Positions 1 to 13,830 of a stretch of 64,000 nucleotides of DNA are shown here, in pieces. The position numbers and the translations under genes were made by a program. Below the pieces are notes generated by a model that made no database searches, was not told the origin of the DNA, and saw only the letters and a list, made by a program, of their open reading frames with translations. Source of the stretch: Citrus sinensis (Eukaryota > Streptophyta > Magnoliopsida > Sapindales > Rutaceae); NCBI RefSeq assembly GCF_022201045.2, contig NC_068560.1:33753001-33817000 (forward strand), read 5' to 3'. Every line of letters begins with the position of its first letter. The first letter of the stretch is position 1.

Positions 1-411
1 TTCCTGAAAAATACCAAAGATTTCATTTAGCTAAACACAAGAAATCATAAAGGACACTAAATTACCATTGACAAAAATCATGAAATAATATTATTTAGGA
101 ATAATCGTCAATCAATATGAAGAAAACCAACAAGATCCAAGCCACAGCCAGCAGTGTTTATTGTCCAACCCTTATAACTAATAAGTTTTGGACCCAAGGT
201 AAAGGTCCTTAGGGCCATAGGAGCAAACTTTTAGCATGCCTACCTTTTGAGATATGGGTAAATTACAGATTTGACTGGACAGGTGGCAATAAACTTAAAA
301 GTATTAATATATGTGCCATGCAAAAATCTTGTGATGATATAGGATAAAGCAGTTTCCAGTGATATGTATCCAGTATTGACATAAATTTCAAGATGCACAA
401 GAAAGGTTTAC

Positions 412-3400
412 CTTTTCCATACTTTTGCTAGAACGCTGCTGATGCACCAAATTAATGATCTTCTCATGAACTGCTCTCTTCTTCTTCATCACATCAACCC
501 ATTGACTAGATGGACCCTGCAATTCAGTTGGGTAAGGTAGACACAACATATCAGCTGGTGGAGAAAACAATTGTACATATAAAATAGGGAATATACAAAA
601 TATACAAACGAGCACAAGAAAATACCCACATTTACAGGCAAACAGCATTGCTATGAGTAAATTTTCAATAAATGCAAAGCATTATTCTCCTATGTTGCAT
701 TACAAGAATAAAATGAGAGATCTTAGTGTATAACAACATATGGATGGAGAGATAGAAGGACATAGGAATCAAAAGTAGTATTTTGCAAGGTAGCAGATCT
801 CTTTGGGTGTAAGTAGATTGGTCGAAAGAGATAGGCCTCAAGGTTTGGGCCACGAATATTCTAATAAAACATTGTCTCTAAACACAAACATAACTCTGAG
901 CTGCACAAGCTTGAAACCTTGACAAATCACAATTTGATAATATTCACTTCCACCGGAATAACTAGGTCACAACTTCTCAATTCATACTATTTTCTCAAAC
1001 ATATATACTCTTCAATTTTGTCTGTTCAATAACAAATAAATAAATAAATAAATAAAATTGTGAGATAACAATCACTATCATCTTATGGTACTGTTTCTTC
1101 AAGACCCAAGGTTGGTTGGCAGTATGGGAGTGAGAATGTTTCATAAAGGAGTGGCGAGCACATCAAGTATAGTGAATCTGCTAAGTAAATTAAAGGAAGA
1201 AGAATCCGAGAGTTGGTTTGAATTCATAAAGTTTGAGATGTGAGACTTTATGAATTTGACAAACTTCAAGTTAACAAGAAAGTAGCAGTAAAAGTAACAG
1301 AGTTAAGATGCTTTTTAAAGGCTTCAAGCTCCAAATTTTATCATGAAAGCCAGTCATCGGCATAAATAAAACATAAAAAGACATAGAATCCAAATGCTGA
1401 TCGTCAATGACAAGTAAAGAATAATTAGAAGCTAAGATAGAATATGAACGAGGAACCATTACTATAGTAAATGCAATAGAGATAGTGACTTTCTAAGTAT
1501 CTACATCTTAAGTCATAAAATACGAGATGTTACCTGCAGATGCTTTGATCTGGCTGCTTCACCTTCAGCTTCCAGAATTGTCTGCTTTGGCCTAATAGCA
1601 TATATCAGTCAGTGTTGCGTTAAAATTTTTTGCAACATCAGATTCAGAGAGAAGACAAAGAAAACCAATCCATGTATAATGTTTTAGCATAAGCATAGCA
1701 CAGACCTGAAAGCCTTCAAACGTTCAGAAAAGGCCAGTGCCATCAATTCACCACCTTCCAGAACATTTTTGAACATAGGATGCAATCCTTCGCGTGGTAA
1801 ATCTTTCCCTCTTCTAATAGACTCCTTTGAAGGTAATGGTTTTGTCTTTGAATACAAGCGGAAAGCATTTGTACAAGTTCTCTGCAAAGAATTCAGATCC
1901 GCAGACGAATCAATGATTTCTCGAACTCGGTCTGAAACAAGATCAATGACTGTCTGAGGAAATCGCCCATAGATAGTTTCTCCATTTGCAATGGCTTGAT
2001 CAATCTTGGACATAACTCCATCCATATCCAGCAAAACCTCCTCCTCAGAGGGTGCAGCTCTTATTGGTTTTGAAAGAAACAGATGAAGATCTAAAAGGTA
2101 TGCCATATCCTCAGATGTCACAAAAGAAAATGCAGTACCTGTTCGCCCAGCCCTTGCAGCTCGCCCTACTCGATGGACAAAAATTTTAGGCTTTGGGGGA
2201 AAGTCCCAGTTTATAACGTTATCAAGTAGGGGGATGTCAATGCCCCTGGCAGCAACATCCGTCACAATTAAGAACATAGTCTTTCTAGCCCTAAACCTAG
2301 ATACATGAATCTTTCGAGCATCTTGATCCATATCACCATAACATACAGAAGGCTCTAAACCCTCTTCTCTGAACAATACATTAAGGAACTCCACATGATG
2401 TTTCGTTGAAACAAAGATCAATGTCTGCTGATCAGAACTAATATGCTCCCTTATCATATACAGTAATGCTGCATGTTTTTCCTCCTGCCGTAGAGTGAAA
2501 AAGGCAAGTTTCAAGTCAGGGCTAATCTTAGTGTCCACATCAAGTCGCACAAGATGAGGGTCACGGAGTCCAGCCTTGGCAAACTCAGCAAGTGCACTTG
2601 GTAATGTGGCACTAAAAAGCAAGGTCTGACGGTTCTCACTGAGCTGGCCAAGGATTTTATGTAACTGCTCAGCAAAACCCATGCCAAAAAGACAATCTGC
2701 TTCATCAAAAACAACATACTCCACTGATTTTAAGGACATGTCCTCAACCTCGGACAAATGGTGCATGAGCCTACCAGGAGTTGCAATTATAATATCTGGG
2801 TTCTGTGCTAATTCCTCAAACTGACTTTCCATGCTGTCCCCACCAACCAGTAAACTAATACGAAGATCTACAGCAGAGAAAAGATTATAACACTTCATCA
2901 ATCCAGGCCGGAAGAAACACCATTCAAGTTAATTTAACAAAAAACTAGTGCAATAGTAACCATTAGTTAACATGTACTATTCAGTTAGCAGTCATACCAC
3001 TAATATAGCTTTCAAATAGCTTAAAGAGACTCTAGAAAAGAAGTCCTTAACTCCAGAACGTAGGGGATAGGTTGAATACTGAAATCGTGTTTAACTACTG
3101 AAAGACTGAAATTAGAATATCGAATAAAACTATTTATGAGGATGTGCTTTTACAGATCCGCTTTGCAGCAATTGCACAAAATAAAAGTACAAAAAAAAAT
3201 GTTAAGGATAAAAGGTAGTTGGGTTATTTTTTGGACAAGCACTTGATGCTGATTTTCTAAGAAGTTCTTTTAGCTCTAAATGCACTTCAAATATTTTTAA
3301 TTTTAGAAAAAACTATTAAATGCTATTTCAGAAAGCAGTGCCACCCAAAGGCACTTTCTATTGAAGTGCTTACAAACACACCACAACAATCTCAATACTG

Positions 3401-3911
3401 AAAAACAAAAAATGGCCCTTTACTGATTTCATTTTCTATAATCAAGACTTTATTAACTTCTAATAGCAACTAGAAACAACACAAATGGACCTAAAGCTTC
3501 AAACTTTTAACATTTAGAAAAATACTTTCCAGTAAAGCACAAAACTTTACCAGTATATCTTCCCAGCTCTTTAGTAAACTTCAAGGTCTGGAGAGCCAAA
3601 TCACGTGTGGGGGACAAAATGAGAGCCCTGACGCCGCCCTGAGGCACGTGCTGGTTCAATCTCTGAAGCATGGGGACTAAAAACGCAGCCGTTTTACCAG
3701 AGCCAGTGCGGGCCATGGCTACGACGTCCGCGCCGGAGAGAATTAACGGCATGGTCTTGCGCTGAATGGGAGTGGGCACTTTGTAGCCCTTCCGTTTGAT
3801 TGCTCTGAACACATTGGGGCTTAAGTTTAAGGACTCGAAGCCGCCGGATTTCGACTTCTTTTTCTGCTTCTCTCTGCGTTTCAGCTCCGCTTTCGAGCTG
3901 ACAAGCGACAT
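412..3911 (-). CDS. RH29: DEAD-box ATP-dependent RNA helicase 29-like, 5' part of gene
   Basis: Four exons are visible: 3551-3911, 1706-2867, 1534-1591 and 412-516. They give 562 residues in one frame; the rest lies beyond the left edge. A Q-motif precedes ARTGSGKT (motif I), PTRDLA (Ia, with D where most families have E), TPGR, VFDEAD, SAT, ARGID and HRVGRAAR. After the helicase core come the segments [11 protein letters not shown] and [15 protein letters not shown], typical of the Dbp10/DDX54 branch and very close to what I recall of Arabidopsis RH29. Family members act in the nucleolus on large-subunit pre-rRNA; that role is inferred from the family. I chose the Met at 3909-3911 ([15 protein letters not shown]) over one 12 codons upstream, because family proteins start near this lysine-rich stretch. 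The basic C-terminal tail should lie left of the window. Confidence 0.93.
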
Positions 3912-4823
3912 CGAAACGAATCGCTTCGGTATTTTCCCAGGTAACAAACGGAGGCCGGAGAAAATAAAGTGGAGAATAACGAAGACGGACTTTCTGCGAA
4001 TCGGTGTCCGCCTCTCCTTTCTCTCCCCCTTAAACCCTCGACTTGAAACGGTTTTTTTGTTTTTTTTTTCAATAATTTTTTTGCCATAATTACATGCTTT
4101 TCCCTGATTTTTAATAAAATCATAAATATAAAATACATTATATTATTTTTTTCACACTGGTCCCTTCTGTACCTGTTACTAAACTTAATCAAACTTTTCC
4201 GCGATTGAGAACGACAAAGAAGAAAGGGAAATTAAAACATTTTTTAGTTAGCCATTGAGAGCACCCGATGGGGCTCCCAATCTCTTTATAATCGTTGTTT
4301 TGCAAATTGTGAAATAAGAATAAATTTGTTTCATATTAATGGAAGTAAGTCTCATCATTAATCGTTGTAGATTTCCAAACTACCGTAATAGATCTATAAA
4401 CTATAACAATTGAAAAAAAAAACATACAATTAAATTTGTTTAAAAAGATACAACTAAAATTGACTAGTAATCATCATTAAATATTATTTTTGATTTTAAA
4501 TATTTACTACTAAATTGCATGAGATTTATAGACCATACCCAAAATAATAATAATAATAATCATCTTAAATGTTAATAATTTGCAGAATAAATAGATCTTA
4601 AAGAACATTGAGGCAAATAACAACTAAGGGCTAATCATACATGAACAGAGCAACCAGGACTAACTTCTTGAAAACTGAGCTGTAGCCCGGCACAATAATC
4701 AACTAATAACAGTTTTTCAAAAAGTGTAATGGGAAAATACATCAATGAATATTTCTTCTCTCTCTGGCTTGGCCGCCGTTCAAAGCCTATATAAAAACCG
4801 CAAGAAAAAGTCAAGGGGTCTGG
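3912..4823. other. Spacer between RH29 and the PP2C gene
   Basis: This holds the RH29 promoter and 5' UTR (transcribed leftward) and the PP2C 3' end. It is AT-rich with T-runs and A-runs and a short AAT repeat near 4545-4560. I see no gene in it. Confidence 0.6.
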
Positions 4824-7800
4824 TCATGAGTTCTCAAACCGAACAACGACACAAGTAATGTTGTCAGAGCTCCCACGTGCATAAGCTTCTTTGATGAGCT
4901 TCCTTGATGCTGCTTCTGCATCGGTTATGTGTTCCACCATTGCAACAGCATCCTGAAAGCAGAAGAGAGAGCAGATTTTGATGCTTAGATATATCATTAT
5001 AAATGATTCTTGCAGCAAATGCTTTCCAAATTCCAATCACCTGGATAGAAGAGACATTTATAACTATAGAATCCAAGCTTTAAACCCTTCATTCGTGAGT
5101 TAAAAAAAAAATGCAAACCGAGTCCGTAGGAGAACACGCCTAAATACTTCTACCAGAATTTAGACTAGTTCAAACAAAAAAAACCTTTATCTAACAGCAA
5201 GCACTCCCCAAACTTAAACCATGCCCTAAACCCATAACATTTAAAGGTACTAACACAGAGTCATTACTCAACTGGATTGGGTAAGCTTTCAGAGCTGATT
5301 TACATTCATTAGATTAACTATAATAGGCCTTCCCGGCAGACTTATACCCTCGATGAAGGGCAGATAAATCTCAAAAAATTGAAAAAAGAGCTACAAAGGT
5401 CTGCAAATGGGGGGCATCTTTAGCTACAGCAGTGCTCCTTCCAGAAACTCACACAAAAACAATCTTATATTCAAAAGGCATAGTTCTCACAATGAGTGGG
5501 TACCATAATTGAAACACGCCAAGAACTTGGCTCGGAGATCTTTTTGTTACTAAATACCATAAGACAAGCATTTACCAATGCACCCAATTCATATTTCATG
5601 CTCCAACTCTTGCTTTCATTTCCTGAATAATACACTTTACGGCTTATCCAAAAAATTAAAAAAAAAAAATGGTAGCCTTACAAAATCCCCACTTCTACAC
5701 TCTAACCTCCATTTAAGATGAATTATGTACTCAAAATAGCTTTCAAGTAATCATAATTATAATTGTAAATTTAAACATCACATAAAGCATCTCTTGGACA
5801 GCAGTATCAGAAGTGTTTGCACATAGGGACATTTTTAACAAATTTATTGTCTCACAGAAGAGAAGTTAAATACATCAATAAACACTTACCCTATTTGATA
5901 TGACATTCCAAAGTCCATCACTAGCAATGATTATAAAGTCGACACCATCAATTTCTTCTTCCTACGCATTGAAAGGGGCACAGCATCAGTAACAAGGAAC
6001 TAAATAAGAAAAAGAAAAGGGTACTACGAGAGGTAGCTATTGGAATAGGAAGTTGTTGTGCAAGATAAACAATAAAAATTCTACAGACACTAGATGTGCA
6101 CAATGTCTCAGAATATGCAATTCCCTGCAAGATGTCAAGAAAAAGAAAAGGAGAAAAAATTGTTCAATTCACATCCATGGGAAATTTTGGCAATAAAAAT
6201 TGGAGTTGGACAATAGTTAACATGATAGCTTATTCTGCATCTTTTATGCAGCTTTAACATTCTTGAAACTAAGATGGTTTTGAATTGAAATATCTCATGC
6301 TTAAATGCAGGCAGGCCAATTATAGAAAACCTTTTGCTACCTGAATTTCTGGCTCGGCAACGACATATTGCTTAAGTAATCTGTCCCCAAATGCACGAGA
6401 AACAGCAAGAACACCACCAACCCGCCATGTTCCTGGAAAGTTAGTAACTTTCTTTATATTTCATTCAAGCAATAGAATCAAACTTCAAACACTTGATTAA
6501 AGTGATATGTACGATTTAAGTAACATATTTTCATTTTCTATCCCTGTAACTTAATTATTTTTTTATCTCTCTGTTAAGTAACTTAATTGCTAACTTAAAT
6601 ATCATAAATGTAAGCCAAAACTTAGAAAACTCAAAATTACATAATAACAATCTCAATTCAAATAGGAAACGTAAAGCAAATGTCACCCTTGCTGGCATAT
6701 AATAAAGCATATAAATAACAACCCAATATTACATATTCACCTGCCCAAATAACAAAACCTCCAGCCTCTTCAATTCTTTGTCGTTCATCAGATCGATCAG
6801 GTTTATGATCAATAGACAGTGGAATAGCTGCAATAAATCACATAAATTTTCATCCAATAACCAAGAACTATGAAAACAATTTCAATTGTTAGTCATATAT
6901 AGGTATTTCATCAGTAAATATGAACTCAAATCTATATCCACAGAAATGTCCTCATCTGACAACTCTAACTTGACATAGTATTTATAGAAGTACACAGAAG
7001 AAGGAGAAGAGCAACTTCTTTGATTGAACTCCACTTTCTTTTTATACGGAATTTTCGACCCTGTTAAGCTGTATTCAGGAACAGTGAATTAGGCCATACA
7101 ACTGGAACTAGGTGGAATTGGAGGTTTCCTTCTTTGAAGAATTACAAATTAATATCTCTAATTCCAGTTCCTAATATCTAATTCCACTCAAGCATGTATC
7201 TGCTTTCAGCATATGGTAACCCTATTACGCCCAACCTATATAGTAAAGAAGACATCAACCTGAGCCAGCTCTGGAGGCCACCACTCTGGAATCACCAACA
7301 TTTGCAACAAGCAGCCGATCCCCTAACAGCACAGCAGTTGAAGCAGTTGACCCAGCATCTTTGTGCTGGCCTTTTTCTTCACTAAGGTAATTCTCATCAG
7401 TTTTTTTAAAAACTTCAACTGCAATACAAAAGTTGTGCCTATTCAGTGATCCACAAAGACAATATTCCAAATTCCAAAAAAACTCATAAATATTCATGCC
7501 CACAAAACACAATAAACATTTCGAACAACTTCATACCAATAGCTGTCTTTGTGTCCTTTATAAAATCTGGATGGCTACTTAAATTTTTGAAGAGATGGTT
7601 TTTAAGATACTCTGCAGTTCTGGAGCCTCCATGACCTAAACAGGGAAAAAGAGTCCTTTATGAACCCACAAAACAAAAAGTAAGAAAGATACAAATCCTC
7701 CCCCACAGTTATACAGAAATGTTTAAAAATATAACAAGTAGGCAGAAGGCATAACAACAAATGAAAGCCACATCAATAAAATTTGCTAGTGCTATTAAAA

Positions 7801-8682
7801 AACAAAAAAATTAAAAAAAGGGCAGCAGCAACATACCGTCATAAACACCGAAAAAAGCAACCATCTGACCATCAACCTCAGATAAACTTGTCTCATAAAA
7901 ATCTTCCATTGAAGACCTTTTACCTTTAAAAGTGGAATATCCATAGCTAAACTTTGCAGTTCGGCTTCCAGTCAGAAAGCTAAAAAAACAGATAACATTT
8001 ATTCAGGCACATATGTATACCGCCGGTTCTGTTGTGAGATTAAAGTTTAAAAGAGTTTCTTAAAAAAAAAAAAATTGCAGGACAAAAGCAGACATAACCT
8101 GGCATCTGGCCAAAATTTCATGGCCATTTTTAGTAAATGCAAATATATAATAAAACTTCAGCCGATCCATGTTAAATACCAGAGTAACTATAATATTAAT
8201 AGAAGAACAGGCATGGTCCATTTCAAAAAGATATGAAATTCCGCGCAAGATATGCATAACCATATACGAAAACTTAATATTTTCACAGGACGGTTTAGTT
8301 GATGTGCTTTCAAAATGCAAAGCAGAATCAATCACATCAATACAAACAAACGTACCCTTAACAGAACATATCTAAATTATGTAAAAGAAAATAAAATATC
8401 GTTAGCACATAAATTTCATCAACTAAGAATTTTAAACATAGAATCCCATCACTCATTCAGTGAAGGAAGTACCCAATTGGATTAATTAAAGCTATTGAAG
8501 GAAATGGGAAACCTCATGCCTCCGCCGCTGAAGAGGGCATCCGGATCCCGAGCCGCTATCATAACATCTAAAGGCTTGGCATCAGCATCCCGGGAAGAAG
8601 ATGCAGACGGCTCCGCTTTCGAATCTGCAAGTGCTGCCGCTGTTGGTGTAATTGTTATTTTTGTAAGTTTTGAGTCATTCAT
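4824..8682 (-). CDS. Protein phosphatase 2C, clade I (PP2C11-like)
   Basis: Eight exons: 8513-8682, 7837-7979, 7537-7635, 7260-7418, 6741-6827, 6341-6432, 5890-5961 and 4824-4952. They encode 316 residues. The catalytic PPM fold appears complete: [19 protein letters not shown] (metal aspartate and glycine), [52 protein letters not shown] and [13 protein letters not shown]. It removes phosphate from Ser/Thr using Mg/Mn. The sequence and the N-terminal SGGG block are closest to my memory of At1g43900. The ABA co-receptor clade A differs in these blocks, so an ABA role is not implied. The start is the first in-frame ATG (8680-8682); the frame is open a little further upstream without an ATG. The first ~55 residues are low-complexity, rich in Ala, Ser, Thr and Lys. 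Confidence 0.92.
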
Positions 8683-9406
8683 ATTCAATATTAATGTTGA
8701 TGTTGATGCCGCCGCATTTTTTTGTTTCAAGGGGATTTGCTCTTTATATTAATTTAAAATGGCTTCCAATTCTTTTTTTTTTTTTTCAATCCAGCGTACG
8801 TAGTACCAGTCGAATCAGGAGCGAGCCAGTTCTTCCATTCCACCGTGTTAATGATCGATTTTATTTTTATTTTTATTTGATACTTTTTTTTTTTGATATG
8901 CCAATAAAATGTGTTGTGTTATATTATTGTGTAAGATAAGCGTTTGACCTTATTATTTTATTGTTTTTACATTTAATTAATTTAATTCATATTTATAATG
9001 ATTCAAACAAAAATTCATATTAAAAAAATAATTCAATCTTTTGTTACTGCAATTTTGTTATAAAAAAAAAAAAAAAAGAGTTCATTTTCTGATTGGTGCA
9101 AATAATCCAACGAACTCAATTCAACGTGCCCGGTAATTGCACGTTGAAAAATACAGGATGGCAATTGGCTTGAGGAAAGTCAAGGAGTGACATTCGTGAC
9201 TATTATTTGTTACAGGAGCTTCATTTTGTTCTTAATAAAAAAGAAAATGCATGTGGCAAAGAATGAAAGAAACATTCAGCTGTTTTGAGAAAGAAAAACT
9301 TGAGAAACCAACAGTCATACATGCGCACAGAGGACCTGAAAAGGTGTACAAACAAAACGAACGGACTAGTTGAACAAAGAAAGTCGTAAGAATAATAACT
9401 AGTCCA
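8683..9406. other. Spacer between PP2C and RABC1 genes
   Basis: Promoter side of the PP2C gene and 3' side of RABC1. It contains long T-runs and one perfect 10-bp inverted repeat (listed separately). No gene is seen. Confidence 0.6.
9120..9148. repeat. Perfect 10-bp inverted repeat with ACGTG cores
   Basis: The arms TTCAACGTGC (9120-9129) and GCACGTTGAA (9139-9148) are exact reverse complements around a 9-nt spacer. Each arm has an ACGTG core, the centre of bZIP/bHLH sites (ABRE, G-box). It lies about 440 bp upstream of the PP2C start and about 260 bp past the RABC1 stop, so it could be a paired transcription-factor site or a hairpin near the RABC1 transcript end. Function is inference. Confidence 0.5.
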
Positions 9407-11812
9407 TCACGATGAGCAACACCCAGTAGTTGAAGCATCATTTTGCGGAGGACTTTCTTTGAAGATGTTCTTTTTCACACCACTTGAGCCCTCGCTCAAC
9501 AGACTTGGGGTGTCCAAAATCTGCCATCAACATTCAAAATCACCAATCATGCTTAATTGTCATGAATCACAATTATGGTCACTGCCTAAATGAATGCGCA
9601 CAAGGGGGTAGAGAGAGAGAGGGAGAGGGAGAGAAGCTTCATCAAAGCATGAACTATGTTTGCAATGCACTGGCAAGCATAATAAATTAAACTTATAATG
9701 GGCAACCAAACAGTTATCATCAAAGTACCAAACAAGCATCAGGACCACACTTAAGTAAGTTTTAGCAGGGGAATGATCATGTCTTCTTAATGCATGTGTA
9801 CATGCTATGCATGAAACCATGTTTGGTTTCATCCAAATTCACTCTTCACTTCTATTAAGCTTTAAATAACTCTAATCTAGCTTTCTGTCTCTGAGGTACC
9901 TCCTTACAAAAGGAGTAAGAAGAAGGGCACATTTTAGCAGCCAACAGAATAACTTTTTGCAAAATAAGTGCAGGTGGAGGAAAGTTTTGAAAAAAACAAA
10001 TAAGGCTTCCACAATATGTACCTTTAAAACAAGCTCCTCAAAGCACTGCTCTACATTGACTCGAGTTTTAGCACTACACTCCAGAAAAAGGCAGCCGTAT
10101 TCCCTAGCGAAGTCGATACCCTCTTTTTTGCTGACAACCCTTTCACTTTCCTGCATAAGTATCATTTTACATGCACAGGATAGCATTAAATGGACTACAA
10201 TTCGAGATAAATTCATGAACATAACATCTAACGTGCCCATGAGACAACACAGAACCAATATAGTTATAGAATAGAGAACTAACTAGAGCAATAGAACTTA
10301 CTAAGAAGAAAATGCCAGAAGCCTGACAAAAATAATCTCCAAGGACATACCTTATCAACTTTGTTTCCAACAAGCAACTTGATGCAGTCTTGATTTGTTG
10401 AGTACAGATCAATTTCTTTAGCCCAAATATCGGCTAGGTTGGTAAATGTATCCCGTCGTGTCACATCATAAACTGTTATAATTTCAAAATGCAGTCAGTT
10501 ACATAACAGAACATACTCAAAGTAAAGAAATAAACACAAGGAAAACACTGCCACTAAAATGGATCTAAAAAGAACATCGGACGCTTCCGGAAATCAATTA
10601 AATATTTCTACAGCTATAGCAAATTATAAAGATGAAGGACATCTTATACCATATGAACAAGACAAAACTACATACCCATGATTATCCCTTGGGCTCCCCT
10701 GTAATAGGAACTAGTTAGTGTTCTAAATCTTTCCTGCCCAGCTGCATTAAGGCAGAATAGATTAGTACATTCGTCAAGTTACATATATAAAAGAAAGTAT
10801 CATTTTAGCAGGAATGAAAAGGCTATTAAAATTGTCAATTATAACTCTTTAATTGAGGTCGTGTATATAAGCAAAAACCATAGCAAAACAGGCGAGAATA
10901 GCTTTCCTCATGAATCATCATAAGAGGAGATAAAAATAAGTACCCTGCAACAGAATTAGAGATACCCTACAGGAAAATGGGAGAGGCACTCTCATTGGAG
11001 ACCATTTCATCCTATGGCCCAAACAGGAAGTCTCTCTAACTCCTCCTTCGGTGTGAGCAATTTTGTTCCCAATTTTTTTGTATAATGAGATGTGACCTTG
11101 CCGGCTAAAATTCCCAATTCTTACCCTCTCAACTGAATCTCCCATGTTCAATGTTTACCTTTGAATTGTTTATCAATCAATCTAGTTTCAATCATAATGG
11201 TCTATAACCTTCTTCTAATCACATGCATTCTTAATTTTTTGACAACAGATTCAAACAGGATAAAATACCATAACTTCTCGGTAAAACAGGTCACTAGCTT
11301 AAGAAAGCCAACAGCCTTTGGCGATAAATTGGGATGTATTATAAACCTCTAGATATAAACAATAAACCTTCAATGCCTTCTCAACAAAAAACTGCAAAAA
11401 GAACAAATACATTCAACAGCATATTTCCTCTTGATATATAAGTTACACAGCACATTAGTAGTGCAAGTGAATGTAGCAGTCACAAAATGGAAGGAAAATA
11501 AAAAAGATACTCACCCGTGTCCCAAATGGCAAGCTTCATTTTTTTACCACCAAGAGCAACATGCTTTATCTTAAAATCCACACCTGCCAAAATGATCAAA
11601 TTTTTTACCGATCCCAGTTCCAAATTTTGATATTAAAAAAAAATCTAAAATCTAAAACATGACAGGAGAAGATTACCAATGGTAGGAGAGAGCTCCTCAA
11701 AGGTATCAGAAGTGAAACTCAATAGCAAAGTACTCTTGCCAACCCCAGAATCTCCAATTAACAGCAACTTAAACAAGTAATCGAACTCCTGCTGACTCGT
11801 TGAAGAAGCCAT
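9407..11812 (-). CDS. RABC1: Rab GTPase RABC1/Rab18-like
   Basis: Six exons: 11677-11812, 11515-11583, 10676-10741, 10351-10472, 10022-10150 and 9407-9520. They encode 211 residues. All GTPase motifs are present: GDSGVGKS (P-loop), SPTIGVDF (switch I with the conserved Thr), [11 protein letters not shown] (switch II), NKVDK and ECSAKT. The protein ends in CCSS; the two cysteines are the usual geranylgeranylation site, so it should be membrane-attached. The residues around [13 protein letters not shown] match plant RABC (Rab18 group), whose animal relatives act on lipid droplets and ER contacts. The Met at 11810-11812 fits the family N-terminus (a short linker, then EFDYLFK). No key residue is missing. 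Confidence 0.95.
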
Positions 11813-12854
11813 CAAACAAACAAATAAAAATGAAGACTTTTGGGTTCAAGCTGATGGGTTTGGATCTGAAGGTGATGTTTTCATAAAATGTTCAGCAATG
11901 TGGAGGCGAAAAACAGGAAAAGCAAATAGCTTTGGGCTTTGCAGAGATGCAAAGAAAACTCTAAAGTCTTCTTCTTTCTTTCTCTCTCCAATGCATCTGC
12001 GCCTGTCTCTGTCCACCGCCTTTCTTCTTATTGCAAATAACGTTCGGGTTCTCAATGTTTTTACACTTTGTTGATTAAGGGAATATTTTACATTTGTATC
12101 AAACACGTCCTAATCTCTTTCGCACAGACTGAAATATCCTCTAGTGTGTCTGTGCTACTGTTTGTTAAAATTTTTATGTCAAATCAGAATTTTTGGGTGG
12201 TAATCTGGTGCTGAATTTACTATTACGACTAAATAGGTTATTTTATTTCAATTTGGATTAGAGACCTAATTGATGTAAGGGGAGAAACGTATATCCTTAA
12301 ACGACATATTCAATAAGAATAGGGATCTATGCGTTATTATTTTTTCTTTCCTGTATTCACCTCGGTATGTAGTACTTTCCGAGGCAAGTTATAACCGACG
12401 TTTAGCAGCCGTTGATTACAATCTGATCTTTGGTTGCTTCCGGTTTCCGGAACGTATTTTCAGACAATGATTCATTATTAAAACGAGGATTAGTTAAGCA
12501 TGATATGAGTTAGTCACCAACTGTGTGGCAGAAATAATGATTTGTTTGTGGGTAACTGCTTCTTTAATCCTGTCCGTGTATTTTTAAAAAATTATCAAAA
12601 ATATTATTCTCATTACTTTTATAGATGTTCACATAATTTTTCAACGATAGATATAATATTTTTGTTCAATATAATTTAAAATTCAAACAAATTTATCATG
12701 TAACAAATAAAAAATATACAATACTTATGTAACTTTTAACGGAAAATATATATACACAACAAATCTTTTAAGTAAATTCTAATAATTGAGGAATTAGTTC
12801 AAATTATAAAGACAAAAAAGATATTTACCTCCTATTTTTCAATTAGAATGTCTT

Positions 12855-12875
12855 CCCCCCCCCCCCCCCCCCCCC
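12855..12875 (+). repeat. 21-nt poly-C tract
   Basis: Twenty-one consecutive C residues in very AT-rich surroundings. Long pure C/G homopolymers are uncommon in plant DNA. Its length is the sort of value that assemblies often get wrong. Confidence 0.9.
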
Positions 12876-13605
12876 AAGCCTCCCTTAATGAGTGCTAACA
12901 ACTAATGTTAAGAAAATTATTTACAATGAATAATTTATATAATTATAAAGTTAGGGTATAAAGTTTATATCGTAAATGAGGTGACTTTGACGTGTTATTC
13001 ATTCATTAGTACTATGTCTAATTAATGAAAATATAAAAAATTAACTATTACCTTGCAATCTTTGTATCCCAATTTTATAAACTCATCATTAGTTATTTTG
13101 AACAAATAAGCCAACTTATTAACCGCCCATTTTTTAAACAATATATCAATTTTCTTTTCTTTTTTTTAATTTTTTTTTCTGTATAAATGCAAAAGTTTTA
13201 TTGAAGGAAGAAAAAAGAGACAAAAAGTGAAGAGCAGAAACTCTGTAAATGAAACAAAAATTAGAGGCTGAACCCGTAAAAAGGAAGCCCCACCAACCCC
13301 AGTGCAGCTGGCGATTTAGTAATAGGCTAATTGCCGTAGAGGAGAATCCTACCAGTTAAAACAAACGTATTTTTGTTTTCCACCGCCCCGAAATTTGAGC
13401 TATCATCTAGTCAATACAATCAGTAGAGATTGTATTTAACCAAACCTTAGAGGTGTTGATATTTGAAATTATTTTTGTTTTGCTATAATCTAAGGTATAA
13501 TTCCAGAAAAAAAAAAAAAATTGTGATCATTTGTGAAACCATTGGGGTCTATATGACCATTTAACTAAATCTTGAGGTGCGCGTGACTTTTTTCCTTATA
13601 AATAT

Positions 13606-13830
13606 AACATAAAATTAATAAATCTACATTTAGTGCAAAATAAAATATAAATGAAATGAAAAACTTATAAATAGAAGATAAAATAAGTAAATTAATATAA
13701 AACTAATAAAATGGTAAATATAACATTAAACTAATAAATAACATTAAGTGTAAAATAAAATATAAATTTTATAGATTACATTTAAAACTTATTAATAAAA
13801 GGTAAAAGAAGTGAATTAATATAGGTGTTG
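13606..13830 (+). repeat. Imperfect direct repeat, about 116 bp, two units
   Basis: A unit starting AACATAAAATTAATAAA at 13606 recurs at 13722 (AACATTAAACTAATAAA). Both contain the shared block AAAATAAAATATAAAT and, later, AAGTAAATTAATATA or AAGTGAATTAATATA. Low-complexity AT sequence makes chance resemblance a concern. Confidence 0.45.

Noticed and set aside
1-411. Further RH29 exon at the left edge
   Set aside because: No frame here continues the family sequence after KSMEK; the next exon is probably outside the window.
3230-3390. Possible MITE in RH29 intron 1 (AGCACTT / AAGTGCT ends)
   Set aside because: The inverted ends are short and I found neither a second copy nor a target duplication.
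10918-11151. 77-codon frame inside an intron of RABC1
   Set aside because: It lies between two well-supported RABC1 exons on the same strand and shows no domain; more likely intronic sequence.
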